From: Bacteroides sp. ET71
Lineage (GTDB): Bacteria; Bacteroidota; Bacteroidia; Bacteroidales; Bacteroidaceae
DNA length: 64,000 nucleotides
Assembly (NCBI RefSeq): GCF_023336905.1
Contig: NZ_JAMBLS010000004.1
Span: forward strand, 152,732 to 216,731
Reading direction: 5' to 3'
Each line of letters begins with the position of its first letter. Within the stretch, counting starts at the first letter, position 1. The notes under the pieces were generated by a model that did no database searches, was not told the DNA's origin, and saw nothing but the letters and a program-made list of their open reading frames with translations. A program made the translations under genes and the position numbers. Below are positions 8,448 through 18,589 of this stretch, one piece after another.

Positions 8448-10082
8448 TTATTCGTTAAACTCATAAGGTACAGGTTCCTCGTTCAGCAACGGGTTCTGGA
8501 TTACGTCCGATTCAGGATAAGGCATGAAAATATCTTGATCACCACGTACATAAATATCAAAGTTGGGTTTATTCCAATAATCAGGTCCTTCCAAAAGAGT
8601 AATTCCATCAGCATCATAGCGTCCGAAATGCAAGTATCCTTGTTTATCTTTCACTATAGCATCGCACTTATAACCACGGTACTGACTATTAAAATAATCC
8701 AGCATCTTCTCCGGCTGCCAACAGTACCACGACACCATGTCGTACCAGTTGCAATACTCCATGCAGAACTCGATGCGCCGCTCGCGAATGATGTCGTCTA
8801 TCGTGATGGATCGTTTAGTAGAGATCTTGGCTCGCGTACGCACCTTGTTGAAGTACGTCAGTCCCGGGCCAGACGACAGCGAAGCATTGTTGCCCAGACA
8901 TGCCTCGGCATAGGTCAGATAAACGTCCGCCAAGCGCAGGATGTACGTATTCAGTGGCGAGTTCATCGACTGCACATAGCCGTCGTTGTCGTCGTCCGGA
9001 CCTCCTACTACCCCTTTCTTAATGGGAGCCCCCGTGCCCGTGTACGTGTATCCGCCATCGGCGATACAGATATAGTCGTAATACGAACCTTGCGTGAAAA
9101 ACGTAGCATTTCGACGAATAGTATCACCCAACTCATATTGTTGCAACATATCAATAGTACCGTTTAAGCCGCCACCCCATACGTTGACGCCACCCGTCAC
9201 TTCTGTAGAGAAAGCCAAATCTGCATACATTGCATTACACGTGCCCCAGTCGCCCAGCGGCACCCATTGCATGGCCAACAGAGACTCCTCATTATTATTC
9301 TGCTTGTACTTGAACAAATCCTCGTATTCCCCCAGCAAGTTCAGTCCGCTGTTCTCGCAGACGTCCCCTGCATACTGGCGCGCCAATTCCAAATCTGCTT
9401 CATCGCGCTGGCCTCCCTTGCGCCAACCCGAACGAGCTAAATAGACCTTAGCCAGCATGCCCCTGGCCGCCCAGCAAGTAGCCCGTCCAGCTGTAGCTGT
9501 AGTCGGCAAGTTCTCGGAAGCATAAGTCAGGTCATTAATTATAAACTGAAAAACGTCTTCTTCACGATTAAGCGGACGCACAGGATTATCCACCAGTTCT
9601 TGGTTATCCTCAATTAAAATGACCGGTCCCCACAGACGTAGCAGATAAAAATAAGCACAAGCGCGCATCAGTCTAGATTCACCAATTGCTGTACGCTTTG
9701 CTTTTTCCGAGACATCTCCCGAGGTCTGCGTATTTACAGCCGTTATTACTGAATTAGCCATCGTAATTACCGAATATAAAGATGTCCAAGACAACGACAG
9801 ATATTCATGTAATGCCGATACACGGAAAGTAGTAAATTCCGGAGTCATATACGGATTATAGGCGTCATTGGCACGCATACTACCTAAAGATAAAGCAGGA
9901 CGATGGTAATCAAACCACGCGCGGTTGTACAACGGAGCCGTAGCGGCTTCCAGTGCTTCGTCGGAAGTATAGAACGTGGCATCCACGTAAGAGCTTTCGG
10001 GCACACGATCTAGGAAGCTGTCCTTACATCCGGACAACACACCTGCCGTTGCCATCAAAAGAAGTAATATTTTAGTTTTCAT
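8448..10082 (-). CDS. RagB/SusD family glycan-binding lipoprotein
   Basis: A 544-residue lipoprotein (lipobox LSGC, Cys19, then KDSFLDRVPESSYVD, the usual SusD opening). The helical core and the conserved C-terminal stretch around IIRERRIEFCMEYCNWYDMV and FMPYPESDVIQNPLL identify the family. It begins 22 bases after the susC stop and ends 12 bases before the SGBP start, so all four genes are one operon. It acts at the cell surface as the lid of the SusC transporter encoded upstream, probably binding beta-glucan oligosaccharides given the GH5 partner. Confidence 0.95.
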   Translation of the reverse strand: MKTKILLLLMATAGVLSGCKDSFLDRVPESSYVDATFYTSDEALEAATAPLYNRAWFDYHRPALSLGSMRANDAYNPYMTPEFTTFRVSALHEYLSLSWTSLYSVITMANSVITAVNTQTSGDVSEKAKRTAIGESRLMRACAYFYLLRLWGPVILIEDNQELVDNPVRPLNREEDVFQFIINDLTYASENLPTTATAGRATCWAARGMLAKVYLARSGWRKGGQRDEADLELARQYAGDVCENSGLNLLGEYEDLFKYKQNNNEESLLAMQWVPLGDWGTCNAMYADLAFSTEVTGGVNVWGGGLNGTIDMLQQYELGDTIRRNATFFTQGSYYDYICIADGGYTYTGTGAPIKKGVVGGPDDDNDGYVQSMNSPLNTYILRLADVYLTYAEACLGNNASLSSGPGLTYFNKVRTRAKISTKRSITIDDIIRERRIEFCMEYCNWYDMVSWYCWQPEKMLDYFNSQYRGYKCDAIVKDKQGYLHFGRYDADGITLLEGPDYWNKPNFDIYVRGDQDIFMPYPESDVIQNPLLNEEPVPYEFNE

Positions 10083-10104
10083 GTTTGTTATTGTATGTAA
10101 AGGT

Positions 10105-13100
10105 TTATAACGTAAAGTTCAAGCCAAACGTGAAGATACGTTGCGACGGGTAGCGGGCATAGTCCACCCCGCGCAGCAGCACGTTGTAGTTATAGGCGCC
10201 CACCTCGGGGTCGTAACCCTTGTATTTCGTAAAGGTGAAAGCATTCTGGATGTTCATGTACACCCGCAGGTTCTCGATCTTCCACTTGCGCAACAACTTC
10301 TGCGGGAAGGTATAGCCCAACGAGATGTTCTTGATACGCAAATAAGAACCATCTTCCACAAAACGATCGCTGAAACGGTTGTTTTGGTTACCATCATTAG
10401 TATTTATACGTTGTACTGTAGCTGAATTAGCATTGACCACATGCACGTTCCATATTTCCTCAGGTTGTGACGGGTCTATCAATTCTACGCGAGCAATATT
10501 AACAACTTCTTTCAACAAACCGCTATTGCGCATAGGATTTGTGAAATCCTGACGAAACATGTTGACCAGTTTATTGCCATACACACCGTTGATAAAGATA
10601 TTCAAATCGAACCCTTTATAAGTAAATGTATTATTAAACCCATAAGAGAATTTCGGTTCCGGATTACCTATAAAAGTACGATCCTTCTCGTCAATAACCC
10701 CGTCATTATTAATGTCTTCAAACATAAAATCTCCTACCCAAACATCATTCCTGGATACTTGACGATCAGTAGGAAGAGGTACCTTTATACGATTACCTCT
10801 ACTGTCTAACAGGAAATTGCCATTAGCATCTTTTCTATAGAAATCGCTTTCATCCATAAACATCCCCTTCACCTTATAACCGTAGAACTGTCCGACAGGC
10901 TGCCCCACTACAGAGTAAGTATAAGTCTGCGTATTAATGATACCCGACAGGCTTGCGGTTTCGGTATAAAGGTCGGTAATCTTATTGCGATTCAACGAAA
11001 GGGTAATTCCCGAACGCCATACAAAATCTTTGGTGTCTACATTCACCGTATTCAATGTAAACTCGATACCCTTGTTGGTCATGGCACCCGCATTGACCCA
11101 CGGTGAAGAGATGATACCATTCACATACGAAGGCAGTGAAGCCTGCATCAGCAGGTTGTCCGTATTCTTGTAGTAAGCATCCACGATAAACTCCACACGG
11201 TTGTTGAACATATTCAGGTCCAAGCCCACGTTCCAAGCCTCTGTTTCCTCCCATTGCAGGTTTTCGTTCCGATAATTGCCTGCATAGAAGCCCGTTCCCC
11301 AGATGGTGGCTACCGATGTCATGGTAGTACCGTAGGCATACGCTCCGGCCGCCTGGTTACCCACAACGCCCCAGCCCAAGCGCAGCTTCAGGTTGTCCAG
11401 CCACGAAACATCCTTCAAGAACTTTTCATTCTTGATTTTCCACGCCAAAGCCGCCGAGGGGAAGTAACCCCAACGATTGGCGGGGCCGAAGTTCGACGAA
11501 CCGTCGGCACGCAAAGTAAAAGTAACCAAATAACGGTCGTCGAAACCATAATTCAGTCGACCATAGTAAGACTCGATGGCCGATGAACCGCGCGAACTTC
11601 CATTTTTAGCAGTCAAGGCATCACCGACATTCAGTTCATGCACCGAATTCAAGAAAAAGTCTGTACGACTACCATTCAAATTTTCCCACGTATTTTCTTG
11701 AGCCTCATGTCCCACCATGGCCGAAACATTGTGCTTGCCAAAAGTACCGTTGTAGGTCAGGTAAGTCTTCAACGTCCAGTTACCACCATTATTAGCATTA
11801 CGCGTACTAGACGATTGCTGAATATAATTACCATAATCATACGATGGCGTAAACTGGTAATCCGTGTTGAAATTATAATTGGCGGCATACTCTGCACGGA
11901 ACACCAAACCCTTCCAGATATTGATGTCGGCAAAGAAATCGACATACATCTGCGTGCTACGATTGTAATTCTCGCGCAGCATAGCCTCAGCTACAGGATT
12001 TGTAAAATATGTACCATACATATTCTCCTGCTGCGCGCCATAACTGCCGTCCGGATTACGGACTGGTGTATCAGGCATCTGCTCAATAGCCGTACGAACT
12101 ACATTACCATTGTCCACCGTGTTATGCTGCGTGCTACGCGACACCGTACCGCGCAAACCTGTAGTCAGCCACTTCGTAATTTTGTTGTCCATGTTGACAC
12201 GCAACGAGAAACGTTCAAAGTCCGAACCGATGGCAATACCTTCTTGCGACAGGTAACCGCCTGAGAGCGAGAACCGGTTATTATCGTTGCCACCGGAAAT
12301 ATTCACCTGATGGTTGTGCATCAGCGCATTTTGATAGATTTCATCCTGCCAATCGGTTCCCTCGCCCAACAGACTGATGTCGGCAAACTCTTTGCGTGCG
12401 CCAAAGCCGATGACTTCGGCACGCAGGTTCTGGTATTCGGCATACTCCCGCAAATTCAGCACATCCAGCTTCTTCGGCAACTGCTGGATACCGAAATAGC
12501 CCTCGTAGGAGATGCGCGTCTTGCCTGCCTGTCCCTGACGGGTGGTAATCATGACGACGCCGTTCGAAGCACGCGAACCGTAGATGGCCGTAGCCGAAGC
12601 ATCCTTCAGGATTTCCATGGAGACAATGTCCGAAGGGTTGATGGACGACAAGGCATTGGTGTTGTTGTTGGCATTACCCGAGATGGCCACACCGTCGATG
12701 ACGTACAACGGCTCATTACCATTCAGCGAGTTGATACCACGGATACTCACCGAAATACCGCCACCCGGGGCACCGGAGTTCTGCGTTACCTGCACGCCGG
12801 CCGCACGGCCCTGCAAAGCCTGGTCGAGCGACGTGATGACAGACTGCTTGATTTCGTCTTCACCCACCGACACGACGGAACCCGTCAGGTCGCTGCGCTT
12901 CATCGTACCGTAACCGACCACGACCACCTCGTCCAGCAACTCGGCGTCTTCTTTCAGTTCCACATTCACCACCGAGCCTTCCACTTTCACCTCCTGGGTG
13001 GTAAAGCCCACATACGAGAATACCAGCGTAGCACCCGCCGGCACGGTCAGCGAATACTGCCCGTTCAGGTCGGTAACGACACCCTTTCCCGTATTTCCTT

Positions 13101-13287
13101 TCAGGTAAACACTCACGCCAATCAGAGGTTCTCCATCCGCCTCGGAAACTACGGTTCCTGAAACCGTCCGGCTTTGGAGAGGATTGGCCACCGAGAAATC
13201 AACAGCCGCAGGGCTCAACAACAAGAGCACCAATGCGACTCGGCACAAACAAATGTCCATGCTCTTTTTAAAAGACACATTCCTCAT
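10105..13287 (-). CDS. SusC/RagA family TonB-linked outer membrane transporter
   Basis: A transporter of about 1,060 residues. From the N-terminus there is a signal peptide with hydrophobic core VALVLLLLSPAAV; a carboxypeptidase-regulatory-like domain (VSGTVVSEADGEPLIGVSVY); the DEVVVVGYGTMKRSDLTGSV linker; the TonB plug with DASATAIYGSRASNGVVMIT; and a beta-barrel ending in FTFGLNFTL. The ATG at 13287 gives the most normal signal peptide. An in-frame ATG at 13314, with AAGGAA about 10 bases upstream, is a possible alternative adding nine residues. It imports the oligosaccharides released by the GH5 enzyme. No hybrid two-component, ECF-sigma or SusR regulator lies nearby. Confidence 0.94.
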   Translation of the reverse strand: MRNVSFKKSMDICLCRVALVLLLLSPAAVDFSVANPLQSRTVSGTVVSEADGEPLIGVSVYLKGNTGKGVVTDLNGQYSLTVPAGATLVFSYVGFTTQEVKVEGSVVNVELKEDAELLDEVVVVGYGTMKRSDLTGSVVSVGEDEIKQSVITSLDQALQGRAAGVQVTQNSGAPGGGISVSIRGINSLNGNEPLYVIDGVAISGNANNNTNALSSINPSDIVSMEILKDASATAIYGSRASNGVVMITTRQGQAGKTRISYEGYFGIQQLPKKLDVLNLREYAEYQNLRAEVIGFGARKEFADISLLGEGTDWQDEIYQNALMHNHQVNISGGNDNNRFSLSGGYLSQEGIAIGSDFERFSLRVNMDNKITKWLTTGLRGTVSRSTQHNTVDNGNVVRTAIEQMPDTPVRNPDGSYGAQQENMYGTYFTNPVAEAMLRENYNRSTQMYVDFFADINIWKGLVFRAEYAANYNFNTDYQFTPSYDYGNYIQQSSSTRNANNGGNWTLKTYLTYNGTFGKHNVSAMVGHEAQENTWENLNGSRTDFFLNSVHELNVGDALTAKNGSSRGSSAIESYYGRLNYGFDDRYLVTFTLRADGSSNFGPANRWGYFPSAALAWKIKNEKFLKDVSWLDNLKLRLGWGVVGNQAAGAYAYGTTMTSVATIWGTGFYAGNYRNENLQWEETEAWNVGLDLNMFNNRVEFIVDAYYKNTDNLLMQASLPSYVNGIISSPWVNAGAMTNKGIEFTLNTVNVDTKDFVWRSGITLSLNRNKITDLYTETASLSGIINTQTYTYSVVGQPVGQFYGYKVKGMFMDESDFYRKDANGNFLLDSRGNRIKVPLPTDRQVSRNDVWVGDFMFEDINNDGVIDEKDRTFIGNPEPKFSYGFNNTFTYKGFDLNIFINGVYGNKLVNMFRQDFTNPMRNSGLLKEVVNIARVELIDPSQPEEIWNVHVVNANSATVQRINTNDGNQNNRFSDRFVEDGSYLRIKNISLGYTFPQKLLRKWKIENLRVYMNIQNAFTFTKYKGYDPEVGAYNYNVLLRGVDYARYPSQRIFTFGLNFTL

Positions 13288-13314
13288 GATACAATCATTT
13301 TTTAAAGTTAACAT

Positions 13315-13611
13315 TAATTGATTCCTTAATCTTATTCAAGAACTAAGAACGTGCAACGCCGTCAATGCAAAAGTACGTAACCAGCGTTGCAAAATGCCTA
13401 AAAAATGTTGCAGAAGAAGGTATAATTTGTGGCAGAGAGGGGATAAAATGTTGCCAAAAAGGGTATAAAAATAATCACGAGGCTTTCACTAAAGCCTTCT
13501 GAAGCCTCTAACGAGCGCCATCAGGGCAGAAAAAAGGAAGCTGTACAGACATACACAGAATCCCCGCCTGTCTGACGGGGATTCTGTGATATATCGCACG
13601 AACGGGTTACT
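13315..13611. other. Intergenic region: upstream of susC, with 13-bp hairpin after DUF1080 gene
   Basis: The part next to susC is A/T-rich and should hold its promoter, but no convincing -33/-7 pair was found. Near the other end a perfect 13-bp stem (13554-13566 with 13576-13588, 9-base loop) lies 24 bases after the DUF1080 stop and probably terminates that minus-strand operon, although its T-run starts only about 15 bases further on. Confidence 0.55.
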
Positions 13612-14961
13612 TCAATCCAGTTCCTTAATCAAGATGTTCTTGAACCAGACCTCGTCTCCGTGGTCCTGCAAAAGAATGTAGCCCTCGGCCGCATTGCCGA
13701 AGTTGGGCCAGTCCTTGTATTTGCTGTAAGCTACCAGCGCATTCCACATGGCGTTGTTCCGCTCATACTCCAACAGTTTCACGCCGTTCAGCCAGTGTTC
13801 CACGTGATTGCCTTTCACGACAACGACAGCCGTGTTCCAGCCTTTCTTATCCACGGGTTTGTCCTCGGGGGCAGGAATCAGGTCGTACAACGAACCCAGA
13901 CGGCGGTTGCCCTTCACGCCCAGCTTGGCGTCCGGGTGCCGGTTGTCGTCCAGAATCTGGAACTCGCAGCCGATGGCCGAGCCTGCTCCCTGGTTCATCT
14001 CCGGGTCGACAAAATACTTGATGCCGCTGTTGGCCCCTTCCGTTATCTTGAAGTCCACGCGGAGGATGAAGTCTTTATAAGTGCGGGGCGTCACGATGTC
14101 ACCGCCGTTGGTCGATTCGCCGCCATTGCCCTTGCAGACTTTCAGCACGCCGTCTTCCACGACCCAGCCTTTGGAGGGGAAGGCAGTCAGCCGGGCACCT
14201 CGCCAGCCTTCGGTGGTCTGTCCGTCCCACAACAGTTTCCAGCCTTCTGCTTTCTGAGCCGGGGAAAGTGTGTTGTCAATCAGGTTCACTTCGGGAGCCG
14301 ACTGGGCGTCGGGCGTCACATAGCGTGCCACGTCTTCCGTACAAATGCGGATGTCGCGCCAGGCCACCGTCTTGCCCGCTTCTTTTTCACTGCCGACGGC
14401 ATGCACCTGCAAGGCAATGAAACCGCTGGGTGTGGCATCGTCCCAGATGCGGGCGCAGGGCACTCCGTTCAGCCACGTGCGGATGGAATGGCCCAGGCAC
14501 TCGATGCGCACCTTGTTCCACTCACCGTGCCTGAAAGCCGTGCGGGCCTGCGGGTTCCGGGTCAGCGGATAAATCCACAGGCGGCGGGCCTCATCGTAGA
14601 TGCCACCGCTCCAGGCGCGTTCCGAAGGGTCTATCTCGAACTGATAGCCGTGTACCCGCCCGTTCTGGTAGTCCTTCTTGCTTTCGCTGCGGAACTGGAT
14701 GCCCGAGTTCATCGTCTCGTCCACCTTGAACTCCAGTTCCAGGATAAAGTCTCCGTAATTCTTCTTCGTCGCCAAAAACGTATTCGGCGTGTTCGCCCGT
14801 GTATAACCGACGATAGCATTGTCTTCCACCTTGTATTCGGCCTTACCGTTCAGGCGTTTCCACCCGTTCAGGTTCTTGCCGTTGAACAAAGGTTCCCAGG
14901 TCTGCGCCATCACCGAAGCGGCACAACCCATCAACAGAGCCAAAAGCAGATTCTTTTTCAT
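13612..14961 (-). CDS. Secreted protein with two DUF1080 (3-keto-glycoside hydrolase-like) domains
   Basis: About 449 residues from the ATG at 14961, chosen for the GGAGG sequence 5 bases upstream and the signal peptide [20 protein letters not shown]. Two DUF1080/PF06439 domains follow: roughly residues 20-212 ([12 protein letters not shown] ... SGIQFRSES ... YQFEID) and 238-448 ([13 protein letters not shown] ... SGIKYFVDP ... CEFQILDD). Each has the family pattern of FNG-GW opening, SGI[KQ]-[FY], GYQFEI and a LNG-V strand. PF06439 members are lectin-fold enzymes acting on 3-keto-glycosides. The gene begins 14 bases after the oxidoreductase stop, so the two are co-transcribed. A double-domain form could combine two steps; that is inference. 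Confidence 0.88.
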   Translation of the reverse strand: MKKNLLLALLMGCAASVMAQTWEPLFNGKNLNGWKRLNGKAEYKVEDNAIVGYTRANTPNTFLATKKNYGDFILELEFKVDETMNSGIQFRSESKKDYQNGRVHGYQFEIDPSERAWSGGIYDEARRLWIYPLTRNPQARTAFRHGEWNKVRIECLGHSIRTWLNGVPCARIWDDATPSGFIALQVHAVGSEKEAGKTVAWRDIRICTEDVARYVTPDAQSAPEVNLIDNTLSPAQKAEGWKLLWDGQTTEGWRGARLTAFPSKGWVVEDGVLKVCKGNGGESTNGGDIVTPRTYKDFILRVDFKITEGANSGIKYFVDPEMNQGAGSAIGCEFQILDDNRHPDAKLGVKGNRRLGSLYDLIPAPEDKPVDKKGWNTAVVVVKGNHVEHWLNGVKLLEYERNNAMWNALVAYSKYKDWPNFGNAAEGYILLQDHGDEVWFKNILIKELD

Positions 14962-14974
14962 CATTTCCTCCGTC

Positions 14975-16405
14975 TTATAGTTTATAGAATTGTTCCCAAC
15001 CTCTGCGGGGCGGCATGCCGGCCAGCAGGGCATTGGCAAAGGCATTGTTGGTGAACTGCTTCGTGCGGGGGTCGAAGAAGAGCTGTGTGTTCAGGCGCTG
15101 CGCGATGACACCCAGGCAGAACACCTGGCTCAGCACGCCGTTGATTTCAAACGGCGAACGCGTCTTCTCCACACCCTGGCAGGCCAGCAGGAAGTTCTCG
15201 AAATGGTTGGACGGACTGGGCGGCACCTCGGGCAGCTTGTCTGCCATCTCGCGCGCCTTTTTTTCGGGGATGATGGAAAGCGTGCTGCCATGCGTGGCCC
15301 CCTTGAATGTCAAGTCTTTCGAATAGATAATCTTGCCCGGGTTCAGCTTTTCGTTCTGTGCATCGCCCTGGTTGGAGGAAGGGATGTTGGGGTCCAACGC
15401 AGAAACCCCGTAGCCCTCCGGCAGCGGCGGCAGGTTGTCCAAGCCGTCGTACCACGTCACGTCTACCGGCGGCATGCCGCGACGCTGGGCGAAACGGAAG
15501 AGGATGGTGGAAGAATAGGGGAAGAAATAGTCGTTGTGGCCCTTGGCATAGAGCATGTTGATTTCGTAAGGCAAGCCCAGCTCCAGGAACTCGTGCGCGG
15601 TGTCCAGGATGTGCGCACCCCAGTCGCCCAAGACGCCCATGCCGAAGTCGTACCAGCAACGCCATTGGCCCAGGTGATACTCCTTATTATATTCATGATA
15701 GGGGACGGCGCAGAGCCACGTGTCCCAGTCCAGGTCAGGAGGCAACTGCTGCCCTGCCGGATAGCGGCTGATGTTGCTGTCCCACGAGTGCCAGCGGCGC
15801 GGATTGTTCATGTGTGCGGTGATGGCCGTGACGTCTTTGATGATGCCGGCCTCCATCCACGCCTTGAACTGGAAATAGTTGGCCTCCGAATGGCCTTGGT
15901 TGCCGACTTGCGTGGCCAGTTGGGGGCGTTTGCGGGCCGCCTCCATCAGCAGTTCGGCTTCGTAGAACGTGCGTGCCAAAGGTTTCTCCACATACACATG
16001 CTTGCCCGAGGCCAGCGCCAGCATCGTGATGGGGAAGTGCGAATGGTCGGGCGTGGCAATGGCCACGGCGTCGAACTCCTTCCCCGCCTCGTCAAACAGC
16101 TTGCGGAAGTCCTTGAAACGTTTGGCCTTGGGATACATCCCCATCACCTTCCGCGTGTGCGCGGCGCCCATGTCCACATCGCACAAGGCCACGACCTCCA
16201 CCATGTTCGTGCGGGCAAAGTCCTGGATGATTTGCTCTCCGCGGTTACCTATGCCTATGTAGGCAATCTTCACTTTCTCGCCTTTAGCCTTTCCCGACGC
16301 GCGTCCGGCCCCCAGAGGCATGCCATTCAACACGCTGCCGCTGCCCAATGCCACTCCGGCCGATGCCAGCGACAACGTCTTCAAAAAGTCTCTTCGTGTT
16401 GTCAT
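14975..16405 (-). CDS. Tat-exported Gfo/Idh/MocA family oxidoreductase
   Basis: A 476-residue NAD(P)-dependent sugar oxidoreductase. The N-terminus [17 protein letters not shown] is a twin-arginine signal, so the enzyme folds with bound cofactor and is exported. The Rossmann motif [13 protein letters not shown] lies near residue 45, and the family lysine is in [10 protein letters not shown]. In this exported subgroup the cofactor is thought to stay bound. Together with the downstream DUF1080 protein it fits a route in which a glycoside is oxidised at C3 and then cleaved. Substrate unknown. It is followed by the DUF1080 gene in the same operon. Confidence 0.92.
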   Translation of the reverse strand: MTTRRDFLKTLSLASAGVALGSGSVLNGMPLGAGRASGKAKGEKVKIAYIGIGNRGEQIIQDFARTNMVEVVALCDVDMGAAHTRKVMGMYPKAKRFKDFRKLFDEAGKEFDAVAIATPDHSHFPITMLALASGKHVYVEKPLARTFYEAELLMEAARKRPQLATQVGNQGHSEANYFQFKAWMEAGIIKDVTAITAHMNNPRRWHSWDSNISRYPAGQQLPPDLDWDTWLCAVPYHEYNKEYHLGQWRCWYDFGMGVLGDWGAHILDTAHEFLELGLPYEINMLYAKGHNDYFFPYSSTILFRFAQRRGMPPVDVTWYDGLDNLPPLPEGYGVSALDPNIPSSNQGDAQNEKLNPGKIIYSKDLTFKGATHGSTLSIIPEKKAREMADKLPEVPPSPSNHFENFLLACQGVEKTRSPFEINGVLSQVFCLGVIAQRLNTQLFFDPRTKQFTNNAFANALLAGMPPRRGWEQFYKL

Positions 16406-16673
16406 GTTTTAAATATCTTTGTAATCTCACGAAGATACCCTCTTTTTACACAAAGGCTCAAACAAATTTCGATTCGTTAAACGTTTTTTGATTTACTTAC
16501 GACAAATCCCGACTTCCTACCGGCACGAATACAGACAAATGACGTTTTTCCCATGAGTTGCCCGGCGGCCCACCAAAGTCGCCCCTCGGTCTTACCTCGC
16601 CCTCATGCAAGACAAGAGCGAGGTGCGGACCAGGCAGAGCTCTGATGCGGATCAGCCTCCGCTCTTCCGGCCG

Positions 16674-18275
16674 TCAGGCACCGTGCTTCAGCACTTCGTT
16701 GGAGGCTTCGGAAGGCAGGTCTTTGCCCACTTCACGGTCGAAGGCAATTTTGAAGGCATAGGCGTAGTCGCAGGGCTTCTGCTTGGGGAAGTCAATCTTC
16801 AGGCCTTCAGATGTCTTTTCCCAGCGGATGGCCTCGTCAGAACCCAGCATCGAGATGCTCTTGATTTGGGCGTCTCCGATGACGGCGGGCGTCAGCGACT
16901 TGACCAGGATGTGGCCGGCGTCCCAGTTGAGAGCGATGACATAGAAGTCGTTGCCCTTGGTGGTGAAGCGCAGGTCGCGCGAGGTGTAGGCCGTGGGTTC
17001 GTTGTCAGAGAAAGAGCCTTTGGAGACGACAGCATCGCCCTCGCCGAACTTCTTCCAAGGGCGGGTACCGTAGATGGCTTCGCCGTTCACCCGGAGCCAC
17101 TGGCCGATGGAGAGGAGCACGCGCTTCTGCTCGTCGGTGATGGAGCCGTCGGCCTTCGGGCCTATGTTGAGCAAGAGGTTGCCGTTCTTACTGACAATAT
17201 CCACCAAGTCTTGCACAATCTGGCCGGGCGTCTTGTTCTGCTCGCCCTCTACATAGCTCCACGAGCATTTACCCACCGACGTGTCTGTCTGCCAGGGGAA
17301 CACCATCATTTTGTCGGACTTGCCGCGTTCCATGTCCCACACCTGAATGTCGGTAGGGTAACCCTGCTTGGTGCAGGCCGTCACCTCCCGGCCCCAGTCG
17401 AGAGCGTTGTTGTAGTAGAAAGCCAGAAAACGGTTGAAGTAAGGCATCAGGACGGGATGGTTGACCGTCCAATCAAAGTAGACCATGCTGGGCCGGTATT
17501 TCACTACCAGTTCGTAAGTGTGCTCCAGCCATTCACGGGCCACATCGTCGTTGTAGTTCACATATCCCGGCAGGCGGCGTCCGTAAAGAGTAATGGTAGA
17601 ATCCTGCACATCGGAGGGAAACTCCATGCCTCCGTTGAAGAACCAGGCATTCTCGGCACGATGGGTGGAGACGCCGAACACCAGGCCCTGCTTCTCGATG
17701 GCAGCCTTCAGCAAACCGATGATGTCCTTGTGGGGTCCCATGTCTACGGCGTTCCAAGGGTTCAGGTCGCTGTCGTACATGGCGAATCCATCGTGATGCT
17801 CGGCCACGGGGATGACATACTTCGCTCCTGCCTCGCGGAAAAGCTGCGCCCACTCGTCGGCATTGAACTTCTCGGCCTTGAACATCGGGATGAAGTCTTT
17901 GTAACCGAACTCGGTGTGCGGGCCGTAAGTCTCGATGTGATGCTTATACTCGCGCGAGTCCTTGATGTACATGTTGCGCGAATACCATTCGCTGCCGAAA
18001 GCCGGGACCGAATAAACACCCCAGTGGATGAAGATGCCGAACTTGCCGTCGCGGAACCATTCGGGAAAGTGGTAATGGGCGGCGATGCTGTCCCAGTCGG
18101 ATTGGAAGACCTCCGTACCTTGCTCCGAGGCCACAGAGTCGATGTTGTAATGAGGTTTCTTGGGAGCAGAAGTGCAGGCCGCCAGCGCGAAAGCCGCACA
18201 AGCGAGAGTCACACAAGCGAGGACGGGAAAGCAGACGACTTTCTTCGCACTCAGAATGGATAAACAGTTGTTCAT
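16674..18275 (-). CDS. GH29 alpha-L-fucosidase lipoprotein
   Basis: A 533-residue exo-fucosidase that removes alpha-L-fucose from glycans. The ATG at 18275 opens a lipoprotein signal with lipobox LAAC (Cys34); the longer open frame upstream has no signal-like start. GH29 motifs are KFGIFIHWGVYSVPAF, EHHDGFAMYDS, MVYFDWT with likely nucleophile Asp268, and DMERG with probable acid/base Glu316, then LLLNIGPKADGSI. A C-terminal beta-sandwich follows. The neighbouring divergent AraC regulator may control it. No transporter is beside it, so it probably trims host or plant fucosides for other loci. Confidence 0.93.
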   Translation of the reverse strand: MNNCLSILSAKKVVCFPVLACVTLACAAFALAACTSAPKKPHYNIDSVASEQGTEVFQSDWDSIAAHYHFPEWFRDGKFGIFIHWGVYSVPAFGSEWYSRNMYIKDSREYKHHIETYGPHTEFGYKDFIPMFKAEKFNADEWAQLFREAGAKYVIPVAEHHDGFAMYDSDLNPWNAVDMGPHKDIIGLLKAAIEKQGLVFGVSTHRAENAWFFNGGMEFPSDVQDSTITLYGRRLPGYVNYNDDVAREWLEHTYELVVKYRPSMVYFDWTVNHPVLMPYFNRFLAFYYNNALDWGREVTACTKQGYPTDIQVWDMERGKSDKMMVFPWQTDTSVGKCSWSYVEGEQNKTPGQIVQDLVDIVSKNGNLLLNIGPKADGSITDEQKRVLLSIGQWLRVNGEAIYGTRPWKKFGEGDAVVSKGSFSDNEPTAYTSRDLRFTTKGNDFYVIALNWDAGHILVKSLTPAVIGDAQIKSISMLGSDEAIRWEKTSEGLKIDFPKQKPCDYAYAFKIAFDREVGKDLPSEASNEVLKHGA

Positions 18276-18589
18276 ACAAAATAAGAGTTTAAGATAAATA
18301 TATGTGTTGAGTGGCCGAAGAAGCAAAGCCTCAGGCTGCCGGGCACGGCCGCACGGAATCGCCAACTTCTCCTTGGTCCACAACAAACTGTACATTTGAC
18401 AAGGCAAAGTTAAGGACTTGTCCGCCGCAAGAATAGGACTTCATCCGTAAAGGATAGTACAAAATCGACATTTTACCCGCCTTTCCCGCTTATCCGGGTA
18501 TAAAAACGATTCTTACCGAAAATACGGCTAAACTTTTGCAACAGGCGGAAGAATGGCTTACCTTTGGACACCTAAAATGAATCCTGGCC
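18276..18589. promoter_or_regulatory. Divergent promoter region between fucosidase and AraC gene
   Basis: For the AraC gene, TTTG at 18535-18538 lies 20 bases before TACCTTTG (18559-18566), a near-perfect Bacteroidetes promoter giving a leader under 20 bases. For the fucosidase (minus strand), CAAAGTTA at 18405-18412 is a -7 match, but the -33 partner is weak; its leader would be about 125 bases. An AraC operator would be expected here, but no clear repeat was seen. Confidence 0.65.
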
